A stretch of 64,000 nucleotides of DNA from Microvirga terrestris (lineage in GTDB: Bacteria > Pseudomonadota > Alphaproteobacteria > Rhizobiales > Beijerinckiaceae), in assembly GCF_015694425.1 (NCBI RefSeq), contig NZ_JADQDN010000001.1:434001-498000 (forward strand), read 5' to 3'. A model generated the notes under the pieces. That model was not told the origin of the DNA, made no database searches, and saw only the letters and a list, made by a program, of their open reading frames with translations. The translations under genes were made by a program, and so were the position numbers. This document shows, piece after piece, positions 1-9,959 of this stretch. Positions within the stretch are counted from its first letter, which is position 1. Every line of letters begins with the position of its first letter.

Positions 1-1063
1 CTCATCAATGGATAAAGAAAAAACCAAAGCTCTCGACGCGGCGCTGTCCCAGATCGAGCGTGCCTTCGGCAAGGGTTCGATCATGCGGCTCGGCAAGGGC
101 CAGCAGCCGGTTGAAATCGAAACCGTTTCGACGGGTTCCCTCGGCCTCGATATTGCGCTTGGCGTCGGCGGTCTGCCCCGTGGCCGCATCGTCGAGATTT
201 ACGGGCCGGAATCCTCGGGCAAGACCACCCTTGCCCTGCACACCATCGCCGAAGCCCAGAAGAAGGGCGGCGTCTGCGCCTTCGTAGATGCGGAACACGC
301 GCTCGACCCGGTTTATGCCCGCAAGCTCGGGGTCAACCTGGACGATCTCCTGATCTCGCAGCCCGACACGGGCGAGCAGGCGCTTGAGATCTGCGACACC
401 CTGGTGCGCTCCGGTGCCATTGACGTGCTCGTCATCGACTCCGTGGCGGCTCTGACCCCGAAGGCCGAGCTCGACGGCGAGATGGGCGACGTGCAGCCGG
501 GCCTCCAGGCCCGTCTCATGAGCCAGGCCCTGCGCAAGCTCACCGGCTCGATCTCCCGGTCGAAGACCATGGTGGTCTTCATCAACCAGATCCGCATGAA
601 GATTGGCGTCATGTACGGCTCGCCGGAGACCACGACGGGCGGCAACGCCCTGAAGTTTTATGCCTCCGTGCGCCTCGACATCCGCCGCGTCTCGACCCTC
701 AAGGATCGTGACGATCCGATCGGCAACTCGGTTCGCGTCAAGGTCGTCAAGAACAAGGTCGCTCCGCCCTTCAAGCAGGTCGAATTCGACATTATGTTCG
801 GCGAGGGCGTCTCGAAAGTGGGCGAGCTCATCGATCTCGGCGTCAAGGCCGGCATCGTCGAGAAGTCGGGTGCCTGGTTCTCCTATGACAGCCAGCGCCT
901 GGGGCAGGGTCGTGAGAACTCGAAGCAGTTCCTGCGCGACAACCCCGAGGTCGCCGACAAGATCGAAAGTCTCATCCGCCAGAATGCCGGCCTCCTGGCC
1001 GACCGCATCCTGGATCAGGCGACCCCGACCGCCGACGACCTGGACGAAGGTTCCGCCGACTAA
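1..1063 (+). CDS. recA: RecA recombinase, 5' end cut by window edge
   Basis: RecA forms filaments on single-stranded DNA, drives ATP-dependent strand exchange and triggers LexA autocleavage. From the first ATG in the window (position 8) 351 residues are visible. Walker A GPESSGKT lies at residues 66-73, Walker B LVIDS near 141-145, and the acidic C-terminal tail ends in DDLDEGSAD. The frame is open to the left edge, and alphaproteobacterial RecA proteins usually carry about 10-15 more residues before this conserved start, so the true start is probably outside the window. A terminator-like hairpin follows, so recA is likely monocistronic here. The upstream region with its LexA box is not visible. 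Confidence 0.97.
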   Translation, partial: SSMDKEKTKALDAALSQIERAFGKGSIMRLGKGQQPVEIETVSTGSLGLDIALGVGGLPRGRIVEIYGPESSGKTTLALHTIAEAQKKGGVCAFVDAEHALDPVYARKLGVNLDDLLISQPDTGEQALEICDTLVRSGAIDVLVIDSVAALTPKAELDGEMGDVQPGLQARLMSQALRKLTGSISRSKTMVVFINQIRMKIGVMYGSPETTTGGNALKFYASVRLDIRRVSTLKDRDDPIGNSVRVKVVKNKVAPPFKQVEFDIMFGEGVSKVGELIDLGVKAGIVEKSGAWFSYDSQRLGQGRENSKQFLRDNPEVADKIESLIRQNAGLLADRILDQATPTADDLDEGSAD

Positions 1064-1090
1064 GCTTTGCTCTCCTTCAAGGGCAAAGAA

Positions 1091-1122
1091 AGGCCGTCGC
1101 GAGAGATCGCGGCGGTCTTTTC
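1091..1122 (+). terminator. Rho-independent terminator after recA
   Basis: A GC-rich stem (GGCCGTCGCGA against TCGCGGCGGTC with G-U wobble) with a short loop is followed by TTTTCG. It lies 28 bp after the recA stop codon. Confidence 0.7.
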
Positions 1123-1255
1123 GTTTGGGGAGTGGCAGGGACGGAGGCAAGCCTGTCCGAAACGCCGCCTCGACAGCGCGGGCGTAGGCAGCTAAAACCG
1201 GCCACCATCATACCTTTCGGGCCCTGAAAAGCCCTTACCTTAAGCTTGAGAACCC

Positions 1256-3925
1256 ATGAGCGGCGCCAACGAACTTCGGTCCATCAACGCAATCCGGTCG
1301 ACCTTCCTCGATTACTTTGCCAAGAACGGCCATGAGGTCGTGGCCTCGAGCCCGCTCGTGCCGCGCAACGATCCGACCCTGATGTTCACGAATGCCGGCA
1401 TGGTGCAGTTCAAGAACGTCTTCACGGGCGTCGAGAAGCGCCCCTACAGCACGGCCGCGAGTTCACAGAAATGCGTGCGGGCAGGCGGCAAGCACAACGA
1501 TCTCGACAATGTTGGCTACACGGCGCGCCACCATACTTTCTTCGAGATGCTCGGCAACTTCTCCTTCGGCGACTACTTCAAGGAGCGGGCCATCGAGCTC
1601 GCCTGGAACCTGATCACCAAGGAGTTCGACCTGCCGAAGGACAAGCTCCTCGTCACCGTCTATCACACGGACGACGAGGCGGCCGACCTGTGGAAGAAGA
1701 TCGCCGGGTTCTCGGATTCCAAGATCATCCGCATCCCGACCTCCGACAATTTCTGGCAGATGGGCGATACCGGCCCCTGCGGCCCGTGCTCCGAAATCTT
1801 CATCGACCAGGGCGACAAGCTCTGGGGCGGCCCTCCCGGCAGCCCGGAGGAGGACGGCGACCGGTTTCTCGAATTCTGGAACCTCGTATTCATGCAATAC
1901 GAGCAGATCGAGCCCGGCAACCGCATCGCTCTGCCCAAACCTTCCATCGACACGGGCATGGGTCTCGAGCGCGTCGCCGCGATCCTGCAGGGCGTGCACT
2001 CGAACTACGACACGGACCTATTCCGCACCCTCATCGAGGCCGTCGCTCACGCGACCGGCGTGGCGCCGGAGGGCGACCGCAAGGTCTCGCATCGGGTCAT
2101 CGCCGATCACCTGCGCACCTCGTGCTTCCTCGTGGCCGACGGCGTGCTGCCCTCGAACGAGGGCCGCGGCTACGTGCTCCGGCGCATCATGCGTCGCGCC
2201 ATGCGCCATGCGCAGCTCCTCGGCGCGCGCCACCCGATCATGTACCGCCTCGTGCCTGCTCTCGTGCGCGAGATGGGACTGGCTTACCCTGAGCTGATCC
2301 GCGCCGAGGCGTTGATCGTCGAGACCCTGCGGCTCGAGGAAACCCGCTTCCGCAAGACCCTGGAGCGCGGCCTCACGATCCTCGACGAGGAGACCCGCAA
2401 TCTCGGCGAGGGGCAGAGCCTCTCCGGCGACACGGCCTTCACCCTTTACGACACCTATGGCTTCCCGCTCGATCTCACGCAGGATGCCCTGAAGCCCCGC
2501 GGCATCGGCGTCGACACGGACGCGTTCAACGCCGCCATGCAGCGCCAGCGCGAGAAGGCCAGGGCGGCCTGGTCGGGTTCCGGCGAGGCGGCGACGGAGA
2601 CCGTGTGGTTCGCCGTGAAGGAGCGTACCGGCGCGACCGAATTCCTCGGCTACGACACCGAAGCCGCCGAGGGCATCGTCCTGGCGCTGCTCAAGGACGG
2701 CAAGGAAGTCTCCGAGCTTAAGGCCGGCGAGAGCGGCCTCGTTGTGCTCAACCAGACCCCGTTCTATGGCGAGTCCGGCGGCCAGGTCGGGGATACCGGC
2801 GTGATGCAGGGCGAGGGCGCCCGTATGTTCGTCACCGGCACCGAGAAGAAGCTCGGCGACCTCTTCGTGCATCACGTCACCGTGGAGCACGGCTCGTTGA
2901 AGCCCAATCAATCGCTGGAGCTGAACGTCGATCACGCACGCCGTGCGGCCGTGCGGTCCAACCACTCGGCCACCCACCTCCTGCACGAGGCCCTGCGCCA
3001 AGTGCTCGGCGATCACGTGGCCCAGAAGGGCTCGCTGGTCGCGCCGGACCGCCTGCGCTTCGACTTCAGCCACCCGAAGCCCATCGAGGACGCGGAGCTC
3101 ACCAAGGTCGAGGAAATCGCCAACAAGGTGCTGCTTCAGAACGAGCCGGTGGTCACCAAGATTATGGCGGTCGACGAGGCAATTGAATCCGGCGCCCGCG
3201 CGCTCTTCGGCGAGAAATACGGCGATGAGGTCCGTGTCGTGTCCATGGGCAAGGCCGACGACAACAAGACCTTCTCCATTGAGCTCTGCGGCGGCACCCA
3301 TGTGAACCGCACCGGCGACATCGGCGTGGTGACTATCGTGGGCGAGAGCGCGGTCGCGGCCGGCGTCCGCCGCCTTGAGGCTATGACGGGCGACGCCGCC
3401 CGCCGCTACCTCGCCGAGGAGAGCCGCAAGCTCCGGGAAGTCGCGAACCTCCTTAAGACGCCGGTCGATGATGTCTCGGCCCGCCTGTCCGCGCTGCTCG
3501 AGGAGCGCCGCAAGCTGGAGCGCGAACTGGCCGAGGCCCGGCGCAAGCTCGCCATGGGCGGCGGTGCGTCCGGTAGCGGCGATCCGGTCAAGGACGTGGC
3601 CGGAATCAAGCTCATGGCCCGCGCGGTCACAGGCGTCGAGATGAAGGACCTCAAGAGCCTCGCCGACGAGGGTAAGAAGCGCCTCGGTTCCGGCGTGGTC
3701 GCCATCATCGGCGTTGGCGATGACGGCAAGGCGGGCATCGTGGTCGGCGTCACCGAAGACCTGACCGATAAATACGATGCCGTCAGCCTCGTGCGCGTGG
3801 GCTCTGAAAAGCTCGGCGGCAAAGGTGGCGGCGGACGCCGCGACATGGCCCAGGCCGGCGGACCGGACGGCGCCCAGGCCGAAGCAGCGCTCGCGGCCAT
3901 CGAGGCGGCGCTGGCGGCCGCTTGA
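1256..3925 (+). CDS. alaS: Alanyl-tRNA synthetase
   Basis: Charges tRNA-Ala in the cytoplasm. The 889-residue protein is normal full length for AlaRS. It shows the class II catalytic core with the conserved N-terminal segment [13 protein letters not shown] and motif-2 region [14 protein letters not shown]. The editing domain has its zinc-ligand pattern HSATH (His570, His574) and CGGTH (Cys678, His682), so hydrolysis of mischarged Ser/Gly-tRNA-Ala should be intact. A coiled region rich in Glu/Arg/Lys follows, then the glycine-rich DHHA1/C-Ala domain. It sits directly downstream of recA in the same direction, an arrangement common in alphaproteobacteria, but a terminator separates the two. Confidence 0.98.
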   Translation: MSGANELRSINAIRSTFLDYFAKNGHEVVASSPLVPRNDPTLMFTNAGMVQFKNVFTGVEKRPYSTAASSQKCVRAGGKHNDLDNVGYTARHHTFFEMLGNFSFGDYFKERAIELAWNLITKEFDLPKDKLLVTVYHTDDEAADLWKKIAGFSDSKIIRIPTSDNFWQMGDTGPCGPCSEIFIDQGDKLWGGPPGSPEEDGDRFLEFWNLVFMQYEQIEPGNRIALPKPSIDTGMGLERVAAILQGVHSNYDTDLFRTLIEAVAHATGVAPEGDRKVSHRVIADHLRTSCFLVADGVLPSNEGRGYVLRRIMRRAMRHAQLLGARHPIMYRLVPALVREMGLAYPELIRAEALIVETLRLEETRFRKTLERGLTILDEETRNLGEGQSLSGDTAFTLYDTYGFPLDLTQDALKPRGIGVDTDAFNAAMQRQREKARAAWSGSGEAATETVWFAVKERTGATEFLGYDTEAAEGIVLALLKDGKEVSELKAGESGLVVLNQTPFYGESGGQVGDTGVMQGEGARMFVTGTEKKLGDLFVHHVTVEHGSLKPNQSLELNVDHARRAAVRSNHSATHLLHEALRQVLGDHVAQKGSLVAPDRLRFDFSHPKPIEDAELTKVEEIANKVLLQNEPVVTKIMAVDEAIESGARALFGEKYGDEVRVVSMGKADDNKTFSIELCGGTHVNRTGDIGVVTIVGESAVAAGVRRLEAMTGDAARRYLAEESRKLREVANLLKTPVDDVSARLSALLEERRKLERELAEARRKLAMGGGASGSGDPVKDVAGIKLMARAVTGVEMKDLKSLADEGKKRLGSGVVAIIGVGDDGKAGIVVGVTEDLTDKYDAVSLVRVGSEKLGGKGGGGRRDMAQAGGPDGAQAEAALAAIEAALAAA

Positions 3926-3936
3926 TGAAATGCGTC

Positions 3937-3965
3937 ATCCCGGACGGCGAAAGTCGATCCGGGAT
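3937..3965. repeat. Short inverted repeat after alaS
   Basis: ATCCCGGA and TCCGGGAT form an 8-bp perfect stem between alaS and the convergent sugar dehydrogenase gene. The surrounding text (CGTCATCCCGGA...) resembles the dispersed palindromic intergenic elements seen near 39.48 kb. It may be a repeat remnant or a weak bidirectional terminator; there is no T-tract. Confidence 0.45.
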
Positions 3966-3984
3966 CGCTTGCCGATAAAGGCGC

Positions 3985-5268
3985 TTAATTCTTCGTCACC
4001 CGCCAGATCGTGTTCGACAGGTCGTCGGCCACGATCAAGGCGCCGCGCGGGTCCACCGTCACACCGACCGGACGTCCCCGCGTGTTGCCGTCATCGACCA
4101 GGAAGCCGGACACGAAGTCGACCGGCTCGCCGGCGGGTCGGCCGTCGCGGAATGGCACGAAGATCACCTTGTAGCCGACCGGTACGCTCCGGTTCCAGCT
4201 GCCGTGTTCGCCGATGAACACGCCATCAGTGAAGTTCGGCCCCATGGCCGGGGTCGAGAAGGAGACGCCGAGCGCTGCCACGTGCGATCCAAGGGCATAA
4301 TCCGGGCGGATCGCTGCCGCAACCTTCTCCGGATCCTGCGGCTGTGCCCGCGGGTCGACGTTCTGGCCCCAATAGCTGTAGGGCCAGCCATAGAAGGCGC
4401 CCTCCTGCACGGCTGTCAGATAATCCGGCACGAGGTTGGGGCCGATCTCGTCCCGCTCGTTCACCACGGCCCAGAGCTGGCCCGAGCCCGGCTGAATGGT
4501 GAGAGCCGTGGGGTTGCGAAGGCCCGTGGCATAAGGTTTGTGCGCGCCTGTCTGCGCATCGATCTGCCAGACCATCGCCCGATCTTCCTCAGCGTCCATC
4601 CCGCGCTCGGTGATGTTGCTGTTGGACCCGATGCCGACATAGAGAAAGCGCCCGTCCGCGCTGGCGGTCATGGATTTCGTCCAGTGGTGATTGATCACCG
4701 CAGGCAGGTCCGTGACCTTCACCGGCGGCCCGCTCGCCTGGGTCTGCCCATCACGGTAATCGAAGCGCACCAGGGCATCCTGGTTGGCGACGTAGATGGC
4801 GCCGTTGACCAGCGCGAGTCCATAGGGCGCGTTGAGCTTGTCGGCGAAAACGCCCTGCATCTCGTAGGTGCCGTCGCCTTCCGCGTCGCGCAGCAGCGTC
4901 AGCCGATTGCCGCCTTTGACCGAGCTCTTGCCGAGGCTCTTGATGAAGCCCGCGATCAGGTCCTTGGGGCGCTGCGTCGGTGCATAGCCGCCGGATCCCT
5001 CGGCCACCAGAATGTCGCCGTTGGGAAGCACCAGGGTCTGGCGCGGGATCCTGAGATCCGTGGCGATGGGTTGAATCTTGTAGCCCTGCGGCACCTTCGG
5101 CAGATCGTTGCCCCAGTTGGCCGGCCTCGGGATCTTCATGGAGGGCAGCAGGCCGCGCTGCGGCTCGGGCAGGTTCGGATTGGGGCCGATTTGCGGGAGT
5201 TCAGCCTCGTTGTTGCAGGCGGTCAGGGTGATGGCCAGAGCGCCGATCAGGAGAGCCGAGCGGATCAT
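3985..5268 (-). CDS. PQQ-type sugar/sorbosone dehydrogenase-like lipoprotein
   Basis: A 427-residue secreted protein of the glucose/sorbosone dehydrogenase beta-propeller family, which oxidises sugars or aldoses in the periplasm, usually with PQQ. The N-terminus is a lipoprotein signal (MIRSALLIGALAITLTAC) with the lipobox Cys at residue 18. Family blocks include LPNGDILVAEG, NAPYGLAL, TGLRNPTAL and GEHGSWNRS near the C-terminus. The start is set by the 4-bp ATGA overlap with the upstream membrane-protein gene, so the two are translationally coupled. The natural substrate cannot be read from the sequence, and many relatives are annotated only as sorbosone dehydrogenase. Confidence 0.9.
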   Translation of the reverse strand: MIRSALLIGALAITLTACNNEAELPQIGPNPNLPEPQRGLLPSMKIPRPANWGNDLPKVPQGYKIQPIATDLRIPRQTLVLPNGDILVAEGSGGYAPTQRPKDLIAGFIKSLGKSSVKGGNRLTLLRDAEGDGTYEMQGVFADKLNAPYGLALVNGAIYVANQDALVRFDYRDGQTQASGPPVKVTDLPAVINHHWTKSMTASADGRFLYVGIGSNSNITERGMDAEEDRAMVWQIDAQTGAHKPYATGLRNPTALTIQPGSGQLWAVVNERDEIGPNLVPDYLTAVQEGAFYGWPYSYWGQNVDPRAQPQDPEKVAAAIRPDYALGSHVAALGVSFSTPAMGPNFTDGVFIGEHGSWNRSVPVGYKVIFVPFRDGRPAGEPVDFVSGFLVDDGNTRGRPVGVTVDPRGALIVADDLSNTIWRVTKN

Positions 5269-5699
5269 TTCACCTCTCCTGCACGATGAAATCCGGAATA
5301 GCCGATCCAGGCGGCAACGAGAGCCAGGAGCGTCGTGATCGCCGAGAGATAGAGGCCTTCCGGCATGGTCGCCCAGGCGTCCTTGGCGTGGACGAGAGCA
5401 TTGACGAAGCCGAGCCCCCACATGGCGAGAAGCACCACGAAATAGACGGCGAGCCGACCCTTGCTGGCGGTTCCGCGGCGAAACAGGTTGATCAGGGCCC
5501 AGAGCAGGGCGAAGCCGCCGCCAAACAGCCCGCCGGCAATGAGCCAGGACGAGAAATTGGCCCACTGGATGTGGAAGCTCGCGCGATAGGCGATGTCGCT
5601 GGCCAACGCCCCGAGGAACAGGGGAAGCGGAAAGGCGAGAAGGATAGCATGAAGGGGATGAAGCGGCCTCAGAGCCCCTGGGCTGGTTAGAACAACCAC
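5265..5699 (-). CDS. DUF2231-like small membrane protein
   Basis: A protein of about 144 residues with four hydrophobic segments. The N-terminal RPLHPLHAILLAFPLPLF is typical of the DUF2231 membrane family. I place the start at a GTG (position 5699) preceded by a GGAGG ribosome site; a TTG-started version extends to 5747 but has no such site. Its stop overlaps the ATG of the sugar dehydrogenase by 4 bp, so the two form an operon. In other bacteria DUF2231 proteins accompany PQQ dehydrogenases and may supply a membrane electron or heme module; that role is inferred here. Confidence 0.75.
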   Translation of the reverse strand: MVVLTSPGALRPLHPLHAILLAFPLPLFLGALASDIAYRASFHIQWANFSSWLIAGGLFGGGFALLWALINLFRRGTASKGRLAVYFVVLLAMWGLGFVNALVHAKDAWATMPEGLYLSAITTLLALVAAWIGYSGFHRAGEVK

Positions 5700-5894
5700 A
5701 GCGTCTCCTCCCGTTCCTGACTCGGCCGCAGGCCACCCGGCCGGCAAAGATTCCGACAGGACAATGCATCAAGGGGTTCCAGGTTGCGAAAACAGTCCTG
5801 CCTTACTGCATCCGCAGAAAAGCGCACAGGTCTGGAGGTTGCAGGCCCGGGTGCCGCTGTTCGGCCCCGGGACGACGGAGAGGGCCGCGAGCTC

Positions 5895-6365
5895 TCAATC
5901 GTGGTCCGGATGCTGGCGCGAGGCCATCCTCCGCAACTCCTCCGGCGAGGCGCCATCCTCTGTCCGCTCGCCCGGCAGGGTGTGCAGCATTTCGAAGAAG
6001 GGAAGTCTGCTCTCGATGCCGTACTGGATCTCGGGCGTGACCCGGCTCGGATCATCGAGGCTGCCGATGGAGACGGTGATCCGGTCGCGCTCCACGTAAG
6101 CGAAGGTCAGCGGCGTGCCGCAATCCCGGCAGAACCCGCGCTCTACCGCCTCCGAGCTCTTGAAGATGCTGGGCTCGCCCTTGGTCCAGACCAGATCCTG
6201 GCGCGGCACGCCGGTGAGCGGCGCGAAGTAATTGCCGAACGCCTTCTGGCACATGCGGCAATGGCATATGCTGGCATGGGTCGGCTCGGACATCAGCGCA
6301 TAGCGCACGGCACCGCACTGGCAGCCACCTAACATGACGGCGGAGCGGGTAATTTCCGAGGGCAT
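5895..6365 (-). CDS. GFA/CENP-V family zinc protein
   Basis: A 156-residue protein of the glutathione-dependent formaldehyde-activating (GFA/CENP-V) fold. The structural zinc motifs are visible: GGCQCGAVRY near residues 13-22, CHCRMCQ near 34-40 and CRDCGTPL near 79-86. Gfa from Paracoccus accelerates S-hydroxymethylglutathione formation, but most relatives lack proven activity. The gene is alone on its strand, with no formaldehyde or glutathione pathway gene nearby. Confidence 0.9.
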   Translation of the reverse strand: MPSEITRSAVMLGGCQCGAVRYALMSEPTHASICHCRMCQKAFGNYFAPLTGVPRQDLVWTKGEPSIFKSSEAVERGFCRDCGTPLTFAYVERDRITVSIGSLDDPSRVTPEIQYGIESRLPFFEMLHTLPGERTEDGASPEELRRMASRQHPDHD

Positions 6366-6538
6366 GGTCTTCTCCCCAATCTGACTTGCCGCTTCCAGGT
6401 ATAATCGTCTATGTGCGGCTATAACGGTGCTTGATGCCTGTCGTCCTTAGGATGATGGCAGCCATTGCACAGTGCAAGGCAGGATGTGCTCAACCCGCCG
6501 ACGCCATGTCTTTCCTGTAACAGGAGTGTGCAGAGCCG

Positions 6539-7432
6539 ATGCTGCGGCGATGGTTTCAAAGGCAGGAGGTTTTCAATGCCTTCTGGCATGGCGAGGTGCT
6601 GAGCCCCGTCGCCGTCCTCAGCCTGAACTCCTTTGTCAGCCGCGGCTTCACGGTCAATCTCTATACCTATGGCCACGTGAGATCCGTACCCTCGGGCGTC
6701 GATCTGCGGCCTGCGGAGTCCATCCTGCCGAAGGATCGCCTCTTCGAGGCGCATGGCGGTTTCGAGCACTTTGCCGATCTGTTCCGCTATTGCCTGATCA
6801 GGAAGGTCGGTGGTTGGTGGATCGATACGGATGTTGTCTGCAACACCGATCGAATTTCGCGTGCCGATATCGTCTTCGCGTTCGCCGACAAGGCAGGCAC
6901 CATCAACAACGGACAGTTCAAGTTCCCCCGCAATCATCCAGTCATAGTACGGGCCGCCAATGAGGCTGCATCCTCCGATCTCTCCGCCTGGGGGGCATCG
7001 GGGCCGGACCTACTGACGAGAGCGGTCAAAGACACCGGACTCGACCGGTACCGCTGGGACCAGAATCAACTCTATCCAATTCACTGGGCTGAGACCGCGA
7101 AGCTTCTGTTGCCGGAATACAGGAGCGAACTCGAGGAGCGGACGAGAGACTCCGCTTTCATCCATCTCTACGCGGCCATGTTCCGCCTCCAATGCGGTTT
7201 CGATCCTCACCGCTTCCTGCCGCCGAGAGGCAGTTATCTGGAGGGGCTATATCATCGATACGGGACGGAAGAAGCGGTAGCCGCCCTGAAGCCCGTCGAT
7301 GAAGTAGCATTGAGGCAGCAGATCGTTCCGGCCGTGCGGGAGCCGTGGCTTCAGAGCGTTTTAGCCGGCGAGGGCCTGCGCTTCCTGCCTGCCGACGCCT
7401 CCGATATCGTGCCCCCAATGCAGCACAGATAG
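6539..7432 (+). CDS. DXD-type glycosyltransferase (capsular polysaccharide synthesis-like)
   Basis: A 297-residue cytoplasmic glycosyltransferase of the family with the DXD sugar-binding region (Gly_transf_sug / Caps_synth-like). The key motif VGGWWIDTDVVC near residues 90-101 holds the D-x-D that binds the nucleotide-sugar metal ion, and the preceding FADLFRYCLIRK segment is also typical. It has no signal peptide or clear membrane anchor. An AGGAG lies 13 nt upstream of the ATG, a rather long spacing. No other polysaccharide genes adjoin it, so acceptor and product are unknown. Confidence 0.8.
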   Translation: MLRRWFQRQEVFNAFWHGEVLSPVAVLSLNSFVSRGFTVNLYTYGHVRSVPSGVDLRPAESILPKDRLFEAHGGFEHFADLFRYCLIRKVGGWWIDTDVVCNTDRISRADIVFAFADKAGTINNGQFKFPRNHPVIVRAANEAASSDLSAWGASGPDLLTRAVKDTGLDRYRWDQNQLYPIHWAETAKLLLPEYRSELEERTRDSAFIHLYAAMFRLQCGFDPHRFLPPRGSYLEGLYHRYGTEEAVAALKPVDEVALRQQIVPAVREPWLQSVLAGEGLRFLPADASDIVPPMQHR

Positions 7433-7513
7433 GAAGTCAGCCTCTCTTCCTACGAGGGTCGGGCATTCCACAATTGGGGTGGTTCTCATTTAAGGCTTCA
7501 TGACCCGCCACAG

Positions 7514-7548
7514 AATCAGAAGCCCGGCCCAGTGCCGGGCTTCTGATT
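7514..7548. terminator. Perfect 15-bp hairpin between glycosyltransferase and icd
   Basis: AATCAGAAGCCCGGC pairs perfectly with GCCGGGCTTCTGATT around a 5-nt loop. It lies between two convergent genes and probably ends transcription from both sides; the flanking T-tract is short. Confidence 0.8.
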
Positions 7549-7570
7549 GGTTTGCAGGCGATGAGCTCAA

Positions 7571-8785
7571 TTAAGCCGCCATTGCCTTCTTAAGGTTCTC
7601 GTCGATCTTGTCGAGGAAGCCGGTGGTGGAGAGCCACTTCTGCTCGGCGCCGACGAGGAGTGCGAGGTCCTTGGTCATGTAGCCGGACTCGACAGTGTCG
7701 ACGCAGACCTTCTCGAGGGTCTGGGCGAAGCGGGCGAGCTCCTCGTTGTTGTCGAGCTTGGCGCGATGGGCGAGGCCGCGGGTCCAGGCGAAGATCGACG
7801 CGATGGAGTTGGTCGAGGTCTCCTTGCCCTTCTGGTGCTCGCGGTAGTGGCGGGTCACGGTGCCGTGGGCGGCTTCCGCCTCGACGGTCTGGCCATCCGG
7901 CGTCATCAGTACGGAGGTCATGAGGCCGAGGGAGCCGAAGCCCTGCGCGACGGTATCGGACTGCACGTCGCCGTCGTAGTTCTTGCACGCCCACACATAG
8001 CCGCCCGACCACTTGAGGGCCGAGGCCACCATGTCGTCGATGAGGCGGTGCTCGTAGTGGATGCCGGCGGCGTCGAACTTCGCCTTGAACTCGTTGTCGT
8101 AGATGTCCTGGAAGATGTCTTTGAAGCGGCCGTCATAGGCCTTGAGGATCGTGTTCTTCGTGGAGAGATAGACCGGGTACTTGCGGTTCAGGCCGTAGTT
8201 GAACGAGGCGCGGGCGAAGTCGCGGATCGACTCGTCCAGGTTGTACATGCCCATGGCGACGCCGGCGTCCGGGAACTTGAAGATTTCCTTCTCGATGACC
8301 GTGCCGTCCTCACCCTCGAACTTCATGGTCAGGCGGCCCTTGCCGGGCACCTTGAAGTCCGTGGCCTTGTACTGGTCGCCGAAGGCGTGACGGCCGACGA
8401 TGATCGGCTGGGTCCAGCCGGGCACGAGGCGCGGGACGTTCTTGCAGATGATGGGCTCGCGGAAGATCACCCCGCCGAGGATGTTGCGGATCGTGCCGTT
8501 GGGCGACTTCCACATCTCCTTGAGCTTGAACTCCTCGACGCGGGCCTCGTCCGGCGTGATCGTGGCGCACTTCACGCCGACGCCGTACTTCTTGATGGCC
8601 TCGGCGGCCTCGACGGTGACCTTGTCGTTGGTGGCGTCGCGGTGCTCGACACCCAGGTCATAGTACTTCAGGTCGATGTCGAGATAGGGGTGGATCAGCT
8701 TGTCTTTGATGAACTGCCAAATGATGCGGGTCATCTCGTCGCCGTCGAGTTCGACGACCGGATTGGCAACCTTGATCTTCGCCAT
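7571..8785 (-). CDS. icd: NADP-dependent isocitrate dehydrogenase
   Basis: A TCA-cycle enzyme that oxidises isocitrate to 2-oxoglutarate and supplies NADPH. At 404 residues it belongs to the eukaryotic-like homodimeric IDH type usual in Rhizobiales. Visible blocks include the N-terminal [26 protein letters not shown] (the substrate-binding serine loop), [17 protein letters not shown] and [17 protein letters not shown]. The gene stands alone and ends at a strong hairpin. Confidence 0.97.
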   Translation of the reverse strand: MAKIKVANPVVELDGDEMTRIIWQFIKDKLIHPYLDIDLKYYDLGVEHRDATNDKVTVEAAEAIKKYGVGVKCATITPDEARVEEFKLKEMWKSPNGTIRNILGGVIFREPIICKNVPRLVPGWTQPIIVGRHAFGDQYKATDFKVPGKGRLTMKFEGEDGTVIEKEIFKFPDAGVAMGMYNLDESIRDFARASFNYGLNRKYPVYLSTKNTILKAYDGRFKDIFQDIYDNEFKAKFDAAGIHYEHRLIDDMVASALKWSGGYVWACKNYDGDVQSDTVAQGFGSLGLMTSVLMTPDGQTVEAEAAHGTVTRHYREHQKGKETSTNSIASIFAWTRGLAHRAKLDNNEELARFAQTLEKVCVDTVESGYMTKDLALLVGAEQKWLSTTGFLDKIDENLKKAMAA

Positions 8786-8894
8786 GATCTCACCTTGCGC
8801 TAAAGGGCTGGAAACGGTCCTGCCCGATGGCAGGAGGTTGCCGGGGCTATAGCGCGGTTGAGGCCAGGGGGAAAGGTGGGGGCAGCAAAGGAAT

Positions 8895-9332
8895 TCAGCC
8901 CTGTCCCGCCCGGCGTGGCATTTTCCGGGTTTCGGTGCAGACCGCTGCGCTGAAGAGCGAATTCACGGTGGCAGCCTTGCTGCGGATCGTGTCCGGGATC
9001 TTGAGGCTTTTGACCAGAGCGGCGGTCGCATTCAGCAGAGCCCTGTCGCACTGGCATGCGCCGCGGCCGAACCGCTCGTAGCAGAGATCGTGGGCGCGGC
9101 AGGCGGCATCCAGCGCATCGACGGGGGACGCCCGGTTCATGTCGCCTGCACCGCACCAGTTCCCGTGGAACAAGGGGGCGGCGACCCCTGACGGTCCGGC
9201 TGCTAAAGGGGCTGCCGCAGCCGGGACTGCCGACCCAAAGGTCAGGGCCATTACAGCCGCACAAAAACGCAAACGCGGCACCAGGCGACGCGGCGGTTCG
9301 GATTGAAAATGTGACGCACTAACATAATTCAT
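8895..9332 (-). CDS. Secreted phospholipase A2-like protein
   Basis: A protein of about 145 residues with a signal sequence rich in Ala (ending near [12 protein letters not shown]). Its core matches the secreted PLA2 superfamily: the calcium-loop pattern WCGAGD, then [17 protein letters not shown] with the catalytic His-Asp pair in the C-x-x-HD-x-CY motif, then ACQCDRAL. Such enzymes release fatty acids from phospholipids. The start is uncertain: ATG 9332 lacks a good ribosome site, and a TTG-started frame extends to 9362. Bacterial members of this fold are scattered and few are characterised. Confidence 0.75.
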   Translation of the reverse strand: MNYVSASHFQSEPPRRLVPRLRFCAAVMALTFGSAVPAAAAPLAAGPSGVAAPLFHGNWCGAGDMNRASPVDALDAACRAHDLCYERFGRGACQCDRALLNATAALVKSLKIPDTIRSKAATVNSLFSAAVCTETRKMPRRAGQG

Positions 9333-9528
9333 GCAGGAAATAAGAGACACTTGTGGGTTCAAGTTCCCGAACCCAGGAAATTAGCCACATCGCGTGTGCT
9401 GCCGCACGGAAAGGCAAGCTTAACCGTAGTTCAGATCATTCCGTTCCGGCGGATTTCTCAGGGGCACCCGGCGCAAGGCCGAAACCACAACCCCGTCGGA
9501 AACATGGTTCAACATGAAGGAAGCTGAC

Positions 9529-9816
9529 ATGCGTCTTGCAATTATTCTCGGAGCGACGGCCTTGGTTCTGGCCGGCTGCCAGACGGCCGAGCAATCCATG
9601 AGCAATGCCGAATCCGTCTGCCGGGAAACCGGGCTGAAGCCCGGCACTGCCACCTATACCCGCTGCGTGAATGCGGGCTACCGGAACAACGTCGCGCAGT
9701 CGAACGCCGCCGCCAATCAGGCCGCGGCCGGTGCCGCGGTCGGCGTCGTCGGCGGCGCCGTGCTCGGCGCAGCAGCCGCCCGTCCGCATTACTATTGCGG
9801 CTGGGGCTGCTGGTAA
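9529..9816 (+). CDS. Small glycine/alanine-rich lipoprotein
   Basis: A protein of about 95 residues. The signal peptide ends in the lipobox LVLAGC, so it is probably a lipoprotein. The mature part has a short Cys-containing region (VCRETGLKPG, YTRCVNAGY), then an Ala/Gly-rich stretch that could insert in a membrane, and ends HYYCGWGCW. ATG 9529 is preferred over 9514 because AAGGAAG precedes it and the signal peptide then begins MRLAIILG. A similar YTRCV/NAGYR pattern occurs in small lipoproteins of related bacteria; the function is unknown. Confidence 0.8.
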   Translation: MRLAIILGATALVLAGCQTAEQSMSNAESVCRETGLKPGTATYTRCVNAGYRNNVAQSNAAANQAAAGAAVGVVGGAVLGAAAARPHYYCGWGCW

Positions 9817-9839
9817 GCTGCTTGTCTCGCGTGTGCAGT

Positions 9840-9874
9840 GCCTCCTCGACACAGGTCGGGGAGGCTTTTGCTTT
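9840..9874 (+). terminator. Terminator after small lipoprotein gene
   Basis: GCCTCCTCGAC pairs with GTCGGGGAGGC (one G-U pair) around ACAG and is followed by TTTTGCTTT. It is a classic rho-independent terminator 24 bp after the stop codon. Confidence 0.85.
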
Positions 9875-9959
9875 GTATAGGATCGGCACGCCTAGTCGGG
9901 GAAGCGCCTTTCGCTGTATGGGAGAGCAACTGACATCGATTGGCTTCTCCTGAACTCCC

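Noticed and set aside
1123..1255. T-box or other riboswitch before alaS
   Set aside because: No T-box motif or specifier hairpin, and T-boxes are not expected in this group.
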